In this document: positions 39,629-47,073 of the stretch, piece after piece
Layout of the letters: the number at the start of each line of letters is the position of its first letter
Numbering within the stretch: position 1 is the first letter of the stretch
The notes under the pieces: model-generated
Told to the model about the DNA's origin: nothing
The model's input: the letters and a program-made list of their open reading frames with translations, nothing else
Databases searched by the model: none
Source of the DNA: an uncultured Erysipelotrichaceae bacterium
GTDB lineage: Bacteria > Bacillota_I > Bacilli_A > RF39 > UBA660
Assembly (NCBI GenBank): GCA_902785135.1
Contig: CACZXL010000008.1
Location: 1-47,073 of the forward strand
Reading direction: 5' to 3'
DNA: 47,073 nt
Program-made: the position numbers and the translations under genes

Positions 39629-40344
39629 TTTAAATCCCTCACTTTATTCTTTAAACTATATTCTATTGTACCATTTATTTCTTTAATATATTCATCAGGA
39701 TATACTCCTAAAACTGAATCATCATATTTTAAACAATTAGATAAATAAGACTTAAATTCTTTACTTACATCCATTAAATCTATTAATGCGAATAATTCAG
39801 AATCCATATTTATATCTGTTTCACATAGTATATCAAATAATAACGTAGTTAAACATTTCATATCATCCAATTGTTTACTTTTATAATATTTATCAGAAGT
39901 AGCGCCTTTAATACCCATATTATCAAAATCCACTACTTCAATATTAGTATCCTTTATCATAATATTTGATGGATTTAAATCACCATGAACGATTTCTAAT
40001 TCATTATGCATTTTTTTAATTGTATTTATTATTCTTTTTATTATCTCAAGCTTATTTTTATAAGTTATTTTAGATTTTCTAAGGTATTCTCTTACAGATT
40101 TATATTTATATAAATAATCAGTAACATAACCATAAGGTTTATTACTAACATATAATTCATACTTAGGCATAGTTAAATTTTCAAATTCATTACCCTTTAA
40201 AAGATAAAAAATATCTAAATACTCAACATTAGAATTAAATGAAAATGCATTCTTATATACATATTTTTCATCTGTCCATACTTCATCTTCCTTTAATACT
40301 CTTTTACCTTTTAACTTATCTTTATTTAAATCTATAATATCCAT
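39625..40344 (-). CDS. Protein-kinase-like (APH/RIO-type fold) protein
   Basis: A 239-residue protein with a kinase-like catalytic loop VHGDLNPSNIMI (119-130, Asp122 and Asn127) and a metal-binding DFD (139-141) in place of DFG. YVSNKPYGYVTDYL (65-78) resembles the hinge region. The N-terminal glycine-rich loop and Lys are not obvious, so the ATP site may be reduced. Such small kinases act on antibiotics, sugars or proteins. The substrate is unknown. It is co-translated with the Smr protein and driven by its own near-consensus promoter. TGA is its stop codon. Confidence 0.7.
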   Translation of the reverse strand: MDIIDLNKDKLKGKRVLKEDEVWTDEKYVYKNAFSFNSNVEYLDIFYLLKGNEFENLTMPKYELYVSNKPYGYVTDYLYKYKSVREYLRKSKITYKNKLEIIKRIINTIKKMHNELEIVHGDLNPSNIMIKDTNIEVVDFDNMGIKGATSDKYYKSKQLDDMKCLTTLLFDILCETDINMDSELFALIDLMDVSKEFKSYLSNCLKYDDSVLGVYPDEYIKEINGTIEYSLKNKVRDLK

Positions 40345-40368
40345 AAAAATACCCCTTCAACGAGGGAT

Positions 40369-40397
40369 ATATTACAATAAAGTATCTATTTTGTCAA
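40369..40397 (-). promoter_or_regulatory. Sigma-A promoter of the kinase-Smr unit
   Basis: On the minus strand TTGACA (40397-40392), a 17-base spacer and TAATAT (40374-40369), 25 bases before the kinase-like ATG. It is followed by GAGGG as part of the ribosome-binding region. Confidence 0.7.
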
Positions 40398-40404
40398 AAA
40401 ATCA

Positions 40405-41295
40405 CTATTTTCTATTTCTAGGATGACACTTAATATATACTTCTCTTAGATGCTCATTTGATACATGAGTATATATTTCTGTAGAAGATAATGACTCATG
40501 CCCTAACAACTCTTGAACTGCGATTAAATCTGATCCATTATCAAGTAAATGAGTCGCAAAAGTATGTCTAAACATATGTGGAGTGATATTCATTTTAATA
40601 CTTGTTTTATCTATTAATGAATTAATAATCTGTTCAATTCTTCTAGTAGTCAACTTTTCTTCATTTTTTCCTACTATTAAATACTCACTATTATTATTAC
40701 CCAAATACTCTTTTCTAGCATCTTTCATATACATATTAATAGAATCTAATGCAGGTTCTCCAAACGAAACCATTCTTTCTTTAGATCCTTTACCAAATAT
40801 TAATATATTCTTATTATCAAAATCTATATCCTTTATTTTTATATTAACAAGTTCTGATACTCTAACACCAGATCCATATAATATTTCTAGAATAACTCTT
40901 TCTCTTTGACCTTCTTTAGTCTTCAAATTAGGTATATTAAATATTTCTTCTATAGAATTATAATTAATAAATTTAGGTATTCTCTTTTCTTTTTTTGGTG
41001 ATGACACTAATAAAAATGGATTGTTATCAGTATAATTATTTAATACTAAAAACTTATAAAATGTCCTAAGAGAACTAAGTCTTCTAGAAACACTAGTCTT
41101 TTTTAATTTTTTAGAATCTAAATATAACAAATAATTAGTACACTTCTTATAATCCATAGAATTATAGTTATAATGTTCTTTTTTTAAGAATTCATTATAT
41201 TCAACCAAATCTTTTTCATAATTAAGTAATGTATATTCAGAATAATTCTTTTGTACTTTTAAATACTCAATAAATTTATCTATAAGTTTTTCCAT
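40405..41295 (-). CDS. xerC: Tyrosine recombinase XerC
   Basis: A 296-residue protein with the full catalytic set: Arg145 (GSGVRVSEL), Lys169 (FGKGSKER), His240 and Arg243 (HMFRHTFATH), His266 (LLGHES) and Tyr275 (STEIYTHVS). The N-terminal SAM-like core-binding domain covers about 1-95. Length and the C-terminal CHPRNRK are those of chromosomal XerC/XerD, which resolve chromosome dimers at dif. No phage or integron genes are nearby, so a mobile integrase is unlikely. XerC versus XerD cannot be settled from one copy. Confidence 0.9.
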   Translation of the reverse strand: MEKLIDKFIEYLKVQKNYSEYTLLNYEKDLVEYNEFLKKEHYNYNSMDYKKCTNYLLYLDSKKLKKTSVSRRLSSLRTFYKFLVLNNYTDNNPFLLVSSPKKEKRIPKFINYNSIEEIFNIPNLKTKEGQRERVILEILYGSGVRVSELVNIKIKDIDFDNKNILIFGKGSKERMVSFGEPALDSINMYMKDARKEYLGNNNSEYLIVGKNEEKLTTRRIEQIINSLIDKTSIKMNITPHMFRHTFATHLLDNGSDLIAVQELLGHESLSSTEIYTHVSNEHLREVYIKCHPRNRK

Positions 41296-41307
41296 CTAAT
41301 CACCACC

Positions 41308-41334
41308 AAAAAAAAGGGTTTTTAAGCCCTTTAA
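41308..41334 (-). terminator. Terminator after the 274-residue unknown gene
   Basis: On the minus strand AAAGGG and CCCTTT flank an 8-base loop (41332-41313), followed by a T-run. It overlaps the stop codon of the upstream gene and precedes xerC. Confidence 0.75.
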
Positions 41335-42155
41335 AACATTTTTTTTCTTAATTCAGGTTTTCTCGCATCTTCTACTCCATATTCATCCATAAAGATTTCA
41401 AAATCATCGTGATTAATATCTTCATCGTCAGAATCAGGTTTATAGAAACTAAATACTTTTTCCTCTTTATCATTTATAAATTCTTGGTTATCTTTAAGTT
41501 TAGATAATTTTCCATCTATAAATTTATCATCTAAAGGGTCTTTAACTTTATCTATTTTATTTTTTATTTCTTCAATTTTTTTATTTACTTCTTCAAGTAC
41601 TCCTTTTTCATAAGTTGAATCAAATTTTTTGCCTGTATCTGATAAATAAGTATATAGTGATTTAATATAATCATAATTTCTATAGAAATATGCCTTCATT
41701 AAACCTCTTAATTTATTTTTATTTTTATCTACTACATATTCTTCAGTATCATAATAATAAATTATTTGAGATAGCTTATTACATCTATCTTGATCATAAT
41801 TATTTAATTTTTCGTCATCAAATCTTAATAATTCATTAAGAAAATACTCTTCAATTGAATCATATTCTTCTGTCGCAGCCTTTGTTATAAACTTATCTTC
41901 ATTAATAGGATTTTGATATAAATATATAACATTTCTATATCTAGAAGATGTAAAAGGTATTGTTTCATCTTTTTTCTTAGAAGATGTATTCTTTTCTACT
42001 CTAACTTTATAATGAATAGGATCTAATCCTATTTTTTTAATTAAAGCATCACTATTCTCAAAACAAGTTGTAAATCTATCTAACTCTACTTGACTTCTAG
42101 ATGATAAAATATCTAATTTATTATGATCTCTATCAACAACACTTAAAGTAAACAT
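41331..42155 (-). CDS. Unknown 274-residue soluble protein
   Basis: Not recognised. There is no signal peptide or membrane helix. The C-terminal 80 residues are coiled-coil and strongly charged (VNKKIEEIKNKIDKVKDPLD and an acidic run DSDDEDINHDDFEIF). The N-terminal half is mixed alpha/beta with Tyr-rich segments (YRNVIYLYQNPINEDKF). It begins four bases after the exported 377-residue protein gene and shares its transcript, so it may be a cytoplasmic partner of that protein. Confidence 0.65.
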   Translation of the reverse strand: MFTLSVVDRDHNKLDILSSRSQVELDRFTTCFENSDALIKKIGLDPIHYKVRVEKNTSSKKKDETIPFTSSRYRNVIYLYQNPINEDKFITKAATEEYDSIEEYFLNELLRFDDEKLNNYDQDRCNKLSQIIYYYDTEEYVVDKNKNKLRGLMKAYFYRNYDYIKSLYTYLSDTGKKFDSTYEKGVLEEVNKKIEEIKNKIDKVKDPLDDKFIDGKLSKLKDNQEFINDKEEKVFSFYKPDSDDEDINHDDFEIFMDEYGVEDARKPELRKKMF

Positions 42156-42159
42156 ATTA

Positions 42160-43293
42160 TTACCTTACTATATATGGATCTTTACTAGTTCCACTACCTG
42201 ATTTATAAATAATATTTTCATCCATATAGAATACTGGATAAATATTAGCTTCTGTATATGTTTTTCTAGTTTGTAATTCACCATAATAAATTGAATAATA
42301 TGTATAAGTATTATTTGTATTACCTATAAAAGTCATAAATTTAGTATTACCAGGTCTAATAGAATATAAATAGTTATAGTTATTACATTCTTGTCTATTA
42401 ATCGCTGTACATCCAGCAGCTGTACTAACTCTATAATATTCATTTAAACTTATTGTACCAATATGTAATGAATCTGTTTCTTTACATTCAGAATCAGAAT
42501 TTATAGAAACATCACTTTCACTTCTTCTTCCTACACAGAAATCATGTTCTATAATATAATCTTTTTCTGTATCAGAGAAATACACTTCTCCATTTGATTC
42601 ATCTCTATTACTATATAAAGCTTCTAAACTTTCTTTTAATCTACTCTTAGAAAAAACATTTATTCCATAGTAATCATTTTTTTCTGTATTAAATCTATTA
42701 TCCCAAACATATGAATTTTCTGTTTTTTGTGTTGAAATAACTTTTAAATTATTATCTTCTGTTATTTCTATAATTCTATATAATCTATCACCTAACATAA
42801 TATAATTATTTGGATATTCACCCTTATAGAAATATTTTTCACCTTGAGCATATAATCCTTCTCCTGTTGTTACTAATTCTTCATTATCTTTAATATAATC
42901 TGCTATAGTCTTAGTTTGATAATATTTACCACATTTAATATATGGAGTATATCTATATGAATCACTATCTTCATATTTCTTTATTATTTCAACATATCCA
43001 GTACATGTTACATTTTTATCTTCTTGAGCATGAAATTCATTTAATAATTTATTATTAATTAATGTATCCATTTGTATCTTTCTAGACTTATCAGTAGTCT
43101 TTGGTAATAAAGTTGGGTTCTTTTTAACATATCTAATAGCGGCATTTTGTAATTTGTTTTCCATTTCTAAGTAACCATTCGCTTCACTTATATTTGGTTG
43201 TCTATTACTACATGCTACCGCAACAACAATAATAATTATTGCTACAAACAATAATATTCCTATCTTAACTATATTATCTCTAATAAAATTCAT
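42160..43293 (-). CDS. Membrane-anchored Cys-rich extracellular protein
   Basis: A 377-residue protein of unknown function. An N-terminal anchor (about 10-27, ending VVAVACSNRQ) is followed by a pseudopilin-like module (about 30-130: MENKLQNAAIRYVKKNPTLL, VTCTGYVEI, YTPYIKCG), then a beta-rich domain (EYPNNYIMLGDRLYRII) with several Cys. VAVACS looks somewhat like a lipobox, but the long hydrophobic run suggests a plain anchor. The ATG at 43293 is used because GAGGG then has a seven-base spacing; an ATG two codons earlier abuts that site. A TATAAT at 43320-43315 precedes it. Confidence 0.7.
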   Translation of the reverse strand: MNFIRDNIVKIGILLFVAIIIIVVAVACSNRQPNISEANGYLEMENKLQNAAIRYVKKNPTLLPKTTDKSRKIQMDTLINNKLLNEFHAQEDKNVTCTGYVEIIKKYEDSDSYRYTPYIKCGKYYQTKTIADYIKDNEELVTTGEGLYAQGEKYFYKGEYPNNYIMLGDRLYRIIEITEDNNLKVISTQKTENSYVWDNRFNTEKNDYYGINVFSKSRLKESLEALYSNRDESNGEVYFSDTEKDYIIEHDFCVGRRSESDVSINSDSECKETDSLHIGTISLNEYYRVSTAAGCTAINRQECNNYNYLYSIRPGNTKFMTFIGNTNNTYTYYSIYYGELQTRKTYTEANIYPVFYMDENIIYKSGSGTSKDPYIVR

Positions 43294-43363
43294 AATCATC
43301 CCTCGCTTATTTTGATTATATCATATTTTAAATAAAACAATAACATTTTTATATTATTTTACA

Positions 43364-43390
43364 TTAAAAAAGTAAGGTAAAACCTTACTT
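43364..43390 (-). terminator. Terminator of the 141-residue unknown gene
   Basis: AAGTAAGGT (43370-43378) and ACCTTACTT (43382-43390) form a 9-bp stem with a 3-base loop and a T-run on the minus strand. Confidence 0.85.
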
Positions 43391-43810
43391 AGAACCATTT
43401 AACATATTTAATAAATCAATCTTAAATTTATCTTTTTCAGCATTTTCTTTACTTATCATAACACCCTTATAAGCACCTAACTCAGTATTATGTCCTTCAA
43501 GTAATAATGCTTCTGGAGTTATTGTCTTAAGTAAAATAATATTTTTATTTGTATATACATCATAATGAAGAACTATTTCACCATGAACTTTAACAAATAA
43601 ATCATCAGTAGGAAGTGATAATTCATAAGAAATAGTATTCTTTTCTTTATCTTCACCAACTACATTACCTAAAAAATTACCTTCTTTCATTTCAGGATAA
43701 AAATCAAAGATTAACTTTTTGAACGCAAACATATTGTATTTTTTTACAGATCTTTCTCTCTTTTTGAATTCTGCTTCATTTAAATATTCAAAAATATATA
43801 CATCTCTCAT
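43385..43810 (-). CDS. Unknown 141-residue soluble protein
   Basis: Not recognised. It is a compact alpha/beta protein without signal peptide, membrane helix or low complexity. Landmarks are MRDVYIFEYLNEAEFKKRER, FDFYPEMKEGNFLGNVVGED and ITPEALLLEGHNTELGAYKG. It is a single-gene unit with its own promoter, a GGAGGG ribosome-binding site six bases before the ATG, and a terminator. That supports a real, separately expressed gene. Confidence 0.65.
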   Translation of the reverse strand: MRDVYIFEYLNEAEFKKRERSVKKYNMFAFKKLIFDFYPEMKEGNFLGNVVGEDKEKNTISYELSLPTDDLFVKVHGEIVLHYDVYTNKNIILLKTITPEALLLEGHNTELGAYKGVMISKENAEKDKFKIDLLNMLNGSK

Positions 43811-43851
43811 ATTATCCCTCCAATCTTGATAAATTTTGATTTGGCCTTGAA

Positions 43852-43880
43852 ATCATAACATAAATAAAGGTCAAAGTCAA
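43852..43880 (-). promoter_or_regulatory. Sigma-A promoter of the 141-residue gene
   Basis: On the minus strand TTGACT (43880-43875), a 17-base spacer and TATGAT (43857-43852), 42 bases before the ATG at 43810. The rest of the 166-base gap is the polA terminator. Confidence 0.65.
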
Positions 43881-43925
43881 CTTTTTCCTTATATTTTATG
43901 CTTTTTCTATTATAATTATACCATT

Positions 43926-43972
43926 AAAAAATGGAATAAATACATAAAAAGTATGTTATTTACTCCATTTTT
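43926..43972 (-). terminator. Terminator of nudix-polA
   Basis: A long imperfect inverted repeat: AAAAATGGAATAAATA (43926-43942) pairs with TATTTACTCCATTTTT (43957-43972) with a few mismatches. T-rich sequence follows on the minus strand. It lies 4 bases past the polA stop. Confidence 0.75.
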
Positions 43973-43976
43973 ACAC

Positions 43977-46550
43977 TTATTTAGTATCGTACCAATTAGT
44001 TCCTTCTTCCATATCTACAACTAAAGGTACACTTAATTTATATACGTTTTCCATCTTTTCTTTAACTATTTTTCTAACTTCTTCTTTTTCTTCATTTAAT
44101 ACATTAAATATAAGTTCATCGTGTATTTGAAGAATCATTTTACTCTTTAGTTTCTTTTTATTAAACTCATCATATATTTCTATCATTGCTTTCTTTAAAA
44201 TATCTGCCGCACTACCTTGAATAGGAGTATTTTGCGCAATTCTTTCACCTTGTTGTCTAATTATATAATTAGTATTATTTAATTCATCTATCTTTCTTTT
44301 TCTATTCATAATAGTTAAAACATAACCATTTTTATACGCATCCTCAACTACTTTTTCATTATATTCTCTAATAGTTGGGAATGTATCTAAATATGTATCC
44401 ATAAAGTTCTTAGCAGTCTTAAAATCTGTTCCTATATCTTCAGCAAGTCCAAAATTACTTATTCCATATAATATTCCAAAATTAACTGCTTTAGCTTGTC
44501 TTCTCATTTTCTTAGTAACTTCTTCTTTCTTTACATGAAATATATCCATCGCAGTTTTAGTATGAATATCTATTCCACTATTAAATGCTTTTATCATATT
44601 TTCTTCTTTAGATAAAGATGCGAATACTCTAAGTTCTATTTGAGAATAATCTGATGATATAAATATTGAATCAGATTCTGGAACAAAAGCTTTTCTAATT
44701 AATTTACCCTCTTCATATCTAATAGGTATATTTTGTAAATTAGGTTCAATTGAAGATAATCTTCCTGTTCTAGTAAGTGTTTGAGTATATATAGTATGAA
44801 GATGATAATCTTCTTTTACTGCTTTCTTAATACCTTCTATATAAGTACTATGTAATTTCGCAAGTGTTCTATAATCAATTATCTTTTCTACTATAGGATT
44901 TAAATCTACTATTTTATCTAGTATTTCTCTAGATGTAGAATATGATGTTTTTTTCTTTTTAGGATATGATATTCCTAATTTATCAAATAATACTTCTCCT
45001 AATTGTTTTGGAGATTGGATATTAAATTCAAATCCTGATATCTCATATATTTCTTTTTCTAATATATTTAATCTATCTAGTAACTTTTCACCCATTTTAT
45101 CTAAAACAGATACATCTACTTTAATACCTTCTATTTCCATAGATGCTAGTACCTTTGTTAAAGGCATTTCTATTTTTTTAAATAAATCTATAGATTTTTC
45201 TTCTTCCATTTCCTTTATAAATTTAGATTTAGTTTCATGGATAAATTTAGCTTTTATTATTCCTTCTTTTGATAATAAATCATCTGTTAATTCTTTCTTA
45301 ATAAGTTCAGAGAATAAAGTACAATCATATCCAAAATTAGATGATAAATATGCCGCATCATCTTTAACATTATAGTTAAGAATATAAGCCGCAATCATAG
45401 AATCATATTCATAGTTATCAAATTTAATTCCATATTTATTTAATAAAACAATATTCTTTTTCGCATCATATGTATTAACAATATGATCATTTAATATATT
45501 ACTAGTTATAAATAAATCTTTATTTATATAATAAGCATGTTTACCATCATATATACTAACACCTAATAATTCAGCATCATGATAATTAGTATTATCACAC
45601 TCTATAAATATACTTATTTCTTTTTCTAGTTCTAATTCATTAAGATCTGTTACTATTTTTACATCTATTTCTTCTTTAGGTTCTTCTTTTACTTCTTTAA
45701 CATCTTTTAAGAATGAATAAAACTCTAAATCTTCATATATTTCTCTCAAATTAGATGTTTTATCTCCTATTTTTAATTCTTCTAAAGAATAAGGAACTTC
45801 TACCTCTTTATAAATAGTGGCGATGTCTTTAGAATCAAACGCTTCTTTTTTACCATCTATTAATTTTTGTTTAGTCGCACCAGTAATCTTATCTATATTT
45901 TCATATATACCTTCTACTGAACCATATTCTTGAAGTAGTTTTAATGCAGTTTTTTCACCTATTCCTTTTACACCTGGAATATTATCTGATGGATCTCCTT
46001 GAAGACCTTTAATATCAATCATCTTAATAGGTTCAAGACCATAAGTCTTCTTAAATTCTTCTTCATCCATCATAATATAATCATGACTCTTTAATAGTTT
46101 AACTTTAACATTAGGACTAATTAACTGAAGTAAATCCTTATCTGAACTAACGATTAATCCTTCATACTCAGGATCTTCGTCAATCAATCTAGCATAAGTT
46201 CCTATAATATCATCTGCTTCATAATTATCTATTTCAAAGCATTTAATACCAAGCGCTCTTGTTAATTCTCTAGATGGTTTAAATTGTACTTTTAAATCAT
46301 CTGGTGTCTTAATTCTACCAGCTTTATATTCTTCATATTTTTCATGTCTAAAAGTTTTACCTTTATCAAATGCCACAATCATATATTCTGGTTTTTCATC
46401 TTTAATAATCTTATTAAGCATACTAGAAAAACCATATAGTGCATTTGTAGGAAAACCTTTTGAATTTTTCATAAGATTTCCAGAATACGCAGTTGCGTAA
46501 TAACTTCTAAATAATAAATTGTTGCCATCAACTAATATAACTTTCTTCAT
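43977..46550 (-). CDS. polA: DNA polymerase I
   Basis: An 857-residue protein with the full three-part layout. The N-terminal 5' nuclease (about 1-290) has LVDGNNLLFRSYYA, SSDKDLLQLI and GVKGIGEKTALKLL. The 3'-5' exonuclease-like domain (about 295-460) lacks the metal-binding Asp-x-Glu (IFIECDNTNYHDAELLG), as in Bacillus enzymes. The polymerase domain has motif A SSDYSQIELRVFAS near 634, motif B RRQAKAVNFGILYG and motif C LQIHDELIFNV. It fills gaps and removes RNA primers. Its ATG directly adjoins the stop of the Nudix gene upstream, so the two are co-transcribed. Confidence 0.96.
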   Translation of the reverse strand: MKKVILVDGNNLLFRSYYATAYSGNLMKNSKGFPTNALYGFSSMLNKIIKDEKPEYMIVAFDKGKTFRHEKYEEYKAGRIKTPDDLKVQFKPSRELTRALGIKCFEIDNYEADDIIGTYARLIDEDPEYEGLIVSSDKDLLQLISPNVKVKLLKSHDYIMMDEEEFKKTYGLEPIKMIDIKGLQGDPSDNIPGVKGIGEKTALKLLQEYGSVEGIYENIDKITGATKQKLIDGKKEAFDSKDIATIYKEVEVPYSLEELKIGDKTSNLREIYEDLEFYSFLKDVKEVKEEPKEEIDVKIVTDLNELELEKEISIFIECDNTNYHDAELLGVSIYDGKHAYYINKDLFITSNILNDHIVNTYDAKKNIVLLNKYGIKFDNYEYDSMIAAYILNYNVKDDAAYLSSNFGYDCTLFSELIKKELTDDLLSKEGIIKAKFIHETKSKFIKEMEEEKSIDLFKKIEMPLTKVLASMEIEGIKVDVSVLDKMGEKLLDRLNILEKEIYEISGFEFNIQSPKQLGEVLFDKLGISYPKKKKTSYSTSREILDKIVDLNPIVEKIIDYRTLAKLHSTYIEGIKKAVKEDYHLHTIYTQTLTRTGRLSSIEPNLQNIPIRYEEGKLIRKAFVPESDSIFISSDYSQIELRVFASLSKEENMIKAFNSGIDIHTKTAMDIFHVKKEEVTKKMRRQAKAVNFGILYGISNFGLAEDIGTDFKTAKNFMDTYLDTFPTIREYNEKVVEDAYKNGYVLTIMNRKRKIDELNNTNYIIRQQGERIAQNTPIQGSAADILKKAMIEIYDEFNKKKLKSKMILQIHDELIFNVLNEEKEEVRKIVKEKMENVYKLSVPLVVDMEEGTNWYDTK

Positions 46551-47057
46551 CTAATCACCTATTTTCTCTTTATACTTTAATACTTCTTCTAAAACAAATA
46601 TATGTCCTTTATGCATTTTACCTTCATCTATAACTTTTCTAAGTTCTTCTTTAGTTAAGTAATGCATACTTTCTACTTCTCTTTTATCTAATACTAAATC
46701 ATTAATATCAATATCCTTCTTTAAATAAAATATAAATCTAACAGGAAAATCTACGCATATATGCCCTAAATCTATTACATTTTCATTACTTATATCAAGT
46801 CCAATTTCTTCTTTAACTTCTCTAATAATAGTTTCATACGGTGTTTCACCATGATCTATATGTCCACCAGTTGCAGAATAAATATTTCCTTTTTCTTTTG
46901 ATGTAAGTTGCATTAAAAATTCACCTTTAGAGTTTTCTATATATATAATCGCTACACCTATATGTTCATCAGGTCCAAAAAATTCATCTTTAGTACCTCT
47001 TTCAACTACTTTTCCAGTGATTTCACCATTACTATTATAAACATCTAATAACTCCAT
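46551..47057 (-). CDS. Nudix hydrolase
   Basis: A 168-residue protein with a complete Nudix box: GGHIDHGETPYETIIREVKE (64-83) then EIG (84-86), fitting Gx5Ex7REUxEExGU. The N-terminal part (MELLDVYNSNGEITGKVVER) resembles the isopentenyl-diphosphate isomerase/YfcD-like subgroup. It cleaves a nucleoside diphosphate linked to another group. The substrate is not readable. Its stop codon abuts the polA start, suggesting a link to nucleotide-pool cleaning or simple co-transcription. GGTGAT lies upstream of the ATG. The 16 remaining bases at the right edge hold no feature. Confidence 0.88.
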   Translation of the reverse strand: MELLDVYNSNGEITGKVVERGTKDEFFGPDEHIGVAIIYIENSKGEFLMQLTSKEKGNIYSATGGHIDHGETPYETIIREVKEEIGLDISNENVIDLGHICVDFPVRFIFYLKKDIDINDLVLDKREVESMHYLTKEELRKVIDEGKMHKGHIFVLEEVLKYKEKIGD

Positions 47058-47073
47058 ACTATCACCAATTTAG

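Noticed and set aside
24143-40344. Genetic code 4 (UGA read as Trp), as in mollicutes
   Set aside because: murT and the kinase-like gene both stop at TGA inside ATGA overlaps, reading through would give no sensible extension, and Trp is TGG throughout.
40405-41295. Integrase marking a prophage or genomic island
   Set aside because: Size, motifs and C-terminus fit housekeeping XerC, and no phage, att-like or cargo genes surround it.
42160-43293. Lipoprotein call based on VAVACS near the N-terminus
   Set aside because: The preceding hydrophobic stretch is long and the region around the Cys does not give a clean lipobox. A simple membrane anchor explains it as well.
43977-46550. DNA polymerase I damaged by loss of its proofreading site
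   Set aside because: The 3'-5' exonuclease motif is also degenerate in Bacillus-type PolA, so this is normal for the family and not a defect.

Overview
The window is 47 kb of very AT-rich chromosomal DNA (about a quarter G+C by eye) from a low-GC Gram-positive bacterium. The gene set is bacillar: MurT/GatD, RNase HIII, KhpA, ChW- and Cna_B-like surface proteins, and a SpoIIGA/SigE pair. UGA is a stop codon: murT and the kinase-like gene both end in TGA inside ATGA overlaps, and Trp is TGG. This argues against a code-4 mollicute. Extreme AT bias combined with endospore genes points to an uncultured gut-type lineage of Bacilli near the Erysipelotrichia/RF39 groups. That placement is inference.

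Layout. 0-3 kb: competence genes comEC (cut by the window edge) and comEA, then an FtsW/RodA-type polymerase. 3-9.5 kb: a tiny YjcZ-like gene, def, cvpA, rnhC, an OFA-type MFS transporter, and a rhomboid/rluD/lspA operon. 9.5-13.5 kb: an ABC exporter, pro-sigma-E, SpoIIGA and rsmD, with a perfect Spo0A-box heptamer before spoIIGA. 13.5-19.4 kb: a coupled pair of surface genes, a ChW-like protein and a 1764-residue Cna_B protein. 19.5-19.8 kb: tRNA-Lys, -Ile, -Glu. 19.9-26 kb: tmk, two unknowns, a Big_2/VanY peptidase, yebC, and murT with a GatD homologue that lacks its catalytic Cys and His. 26-31 kb: a zinc-ribbon membrane protein, khpA, rpsP, cotE, frr, tsf, and rpsB with an added C-terminal domain. 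31-36.5 kb: a DUF3883-like protein, a protein that looks like a degenerate RNase II/R (RNB) homologue, and priA. 36.5-44 kb: exported Cys-rich repeat proteins, a Smr protein, a kinase-like protein, xerC and unknowns. 44-47 kb: polA and a Nudix hydrolase.

Together the core genes cover translation, envelope synthesis, DNA uptake and replication restart. SpoIIGA, pro-SigE, CotE and the YjcZ-like protein imply that the lineage makes, or recently made, endospores. Four exported proteins carry many cysteines, which suggests disulfide-stabilised surface structures. The least explained parts are the DUF3883/RNB-like pair, the GatD homologue without catalytic residues, and the repeat-rich exported proteins with a shared N-terminal module. 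Most transcription units on the minus strand end in clear hairpin-plus-T terminators, listed below. No intergenic stretch exceeds 300 bases, and I saw no insertion sequence, prophage or CRISPR array.
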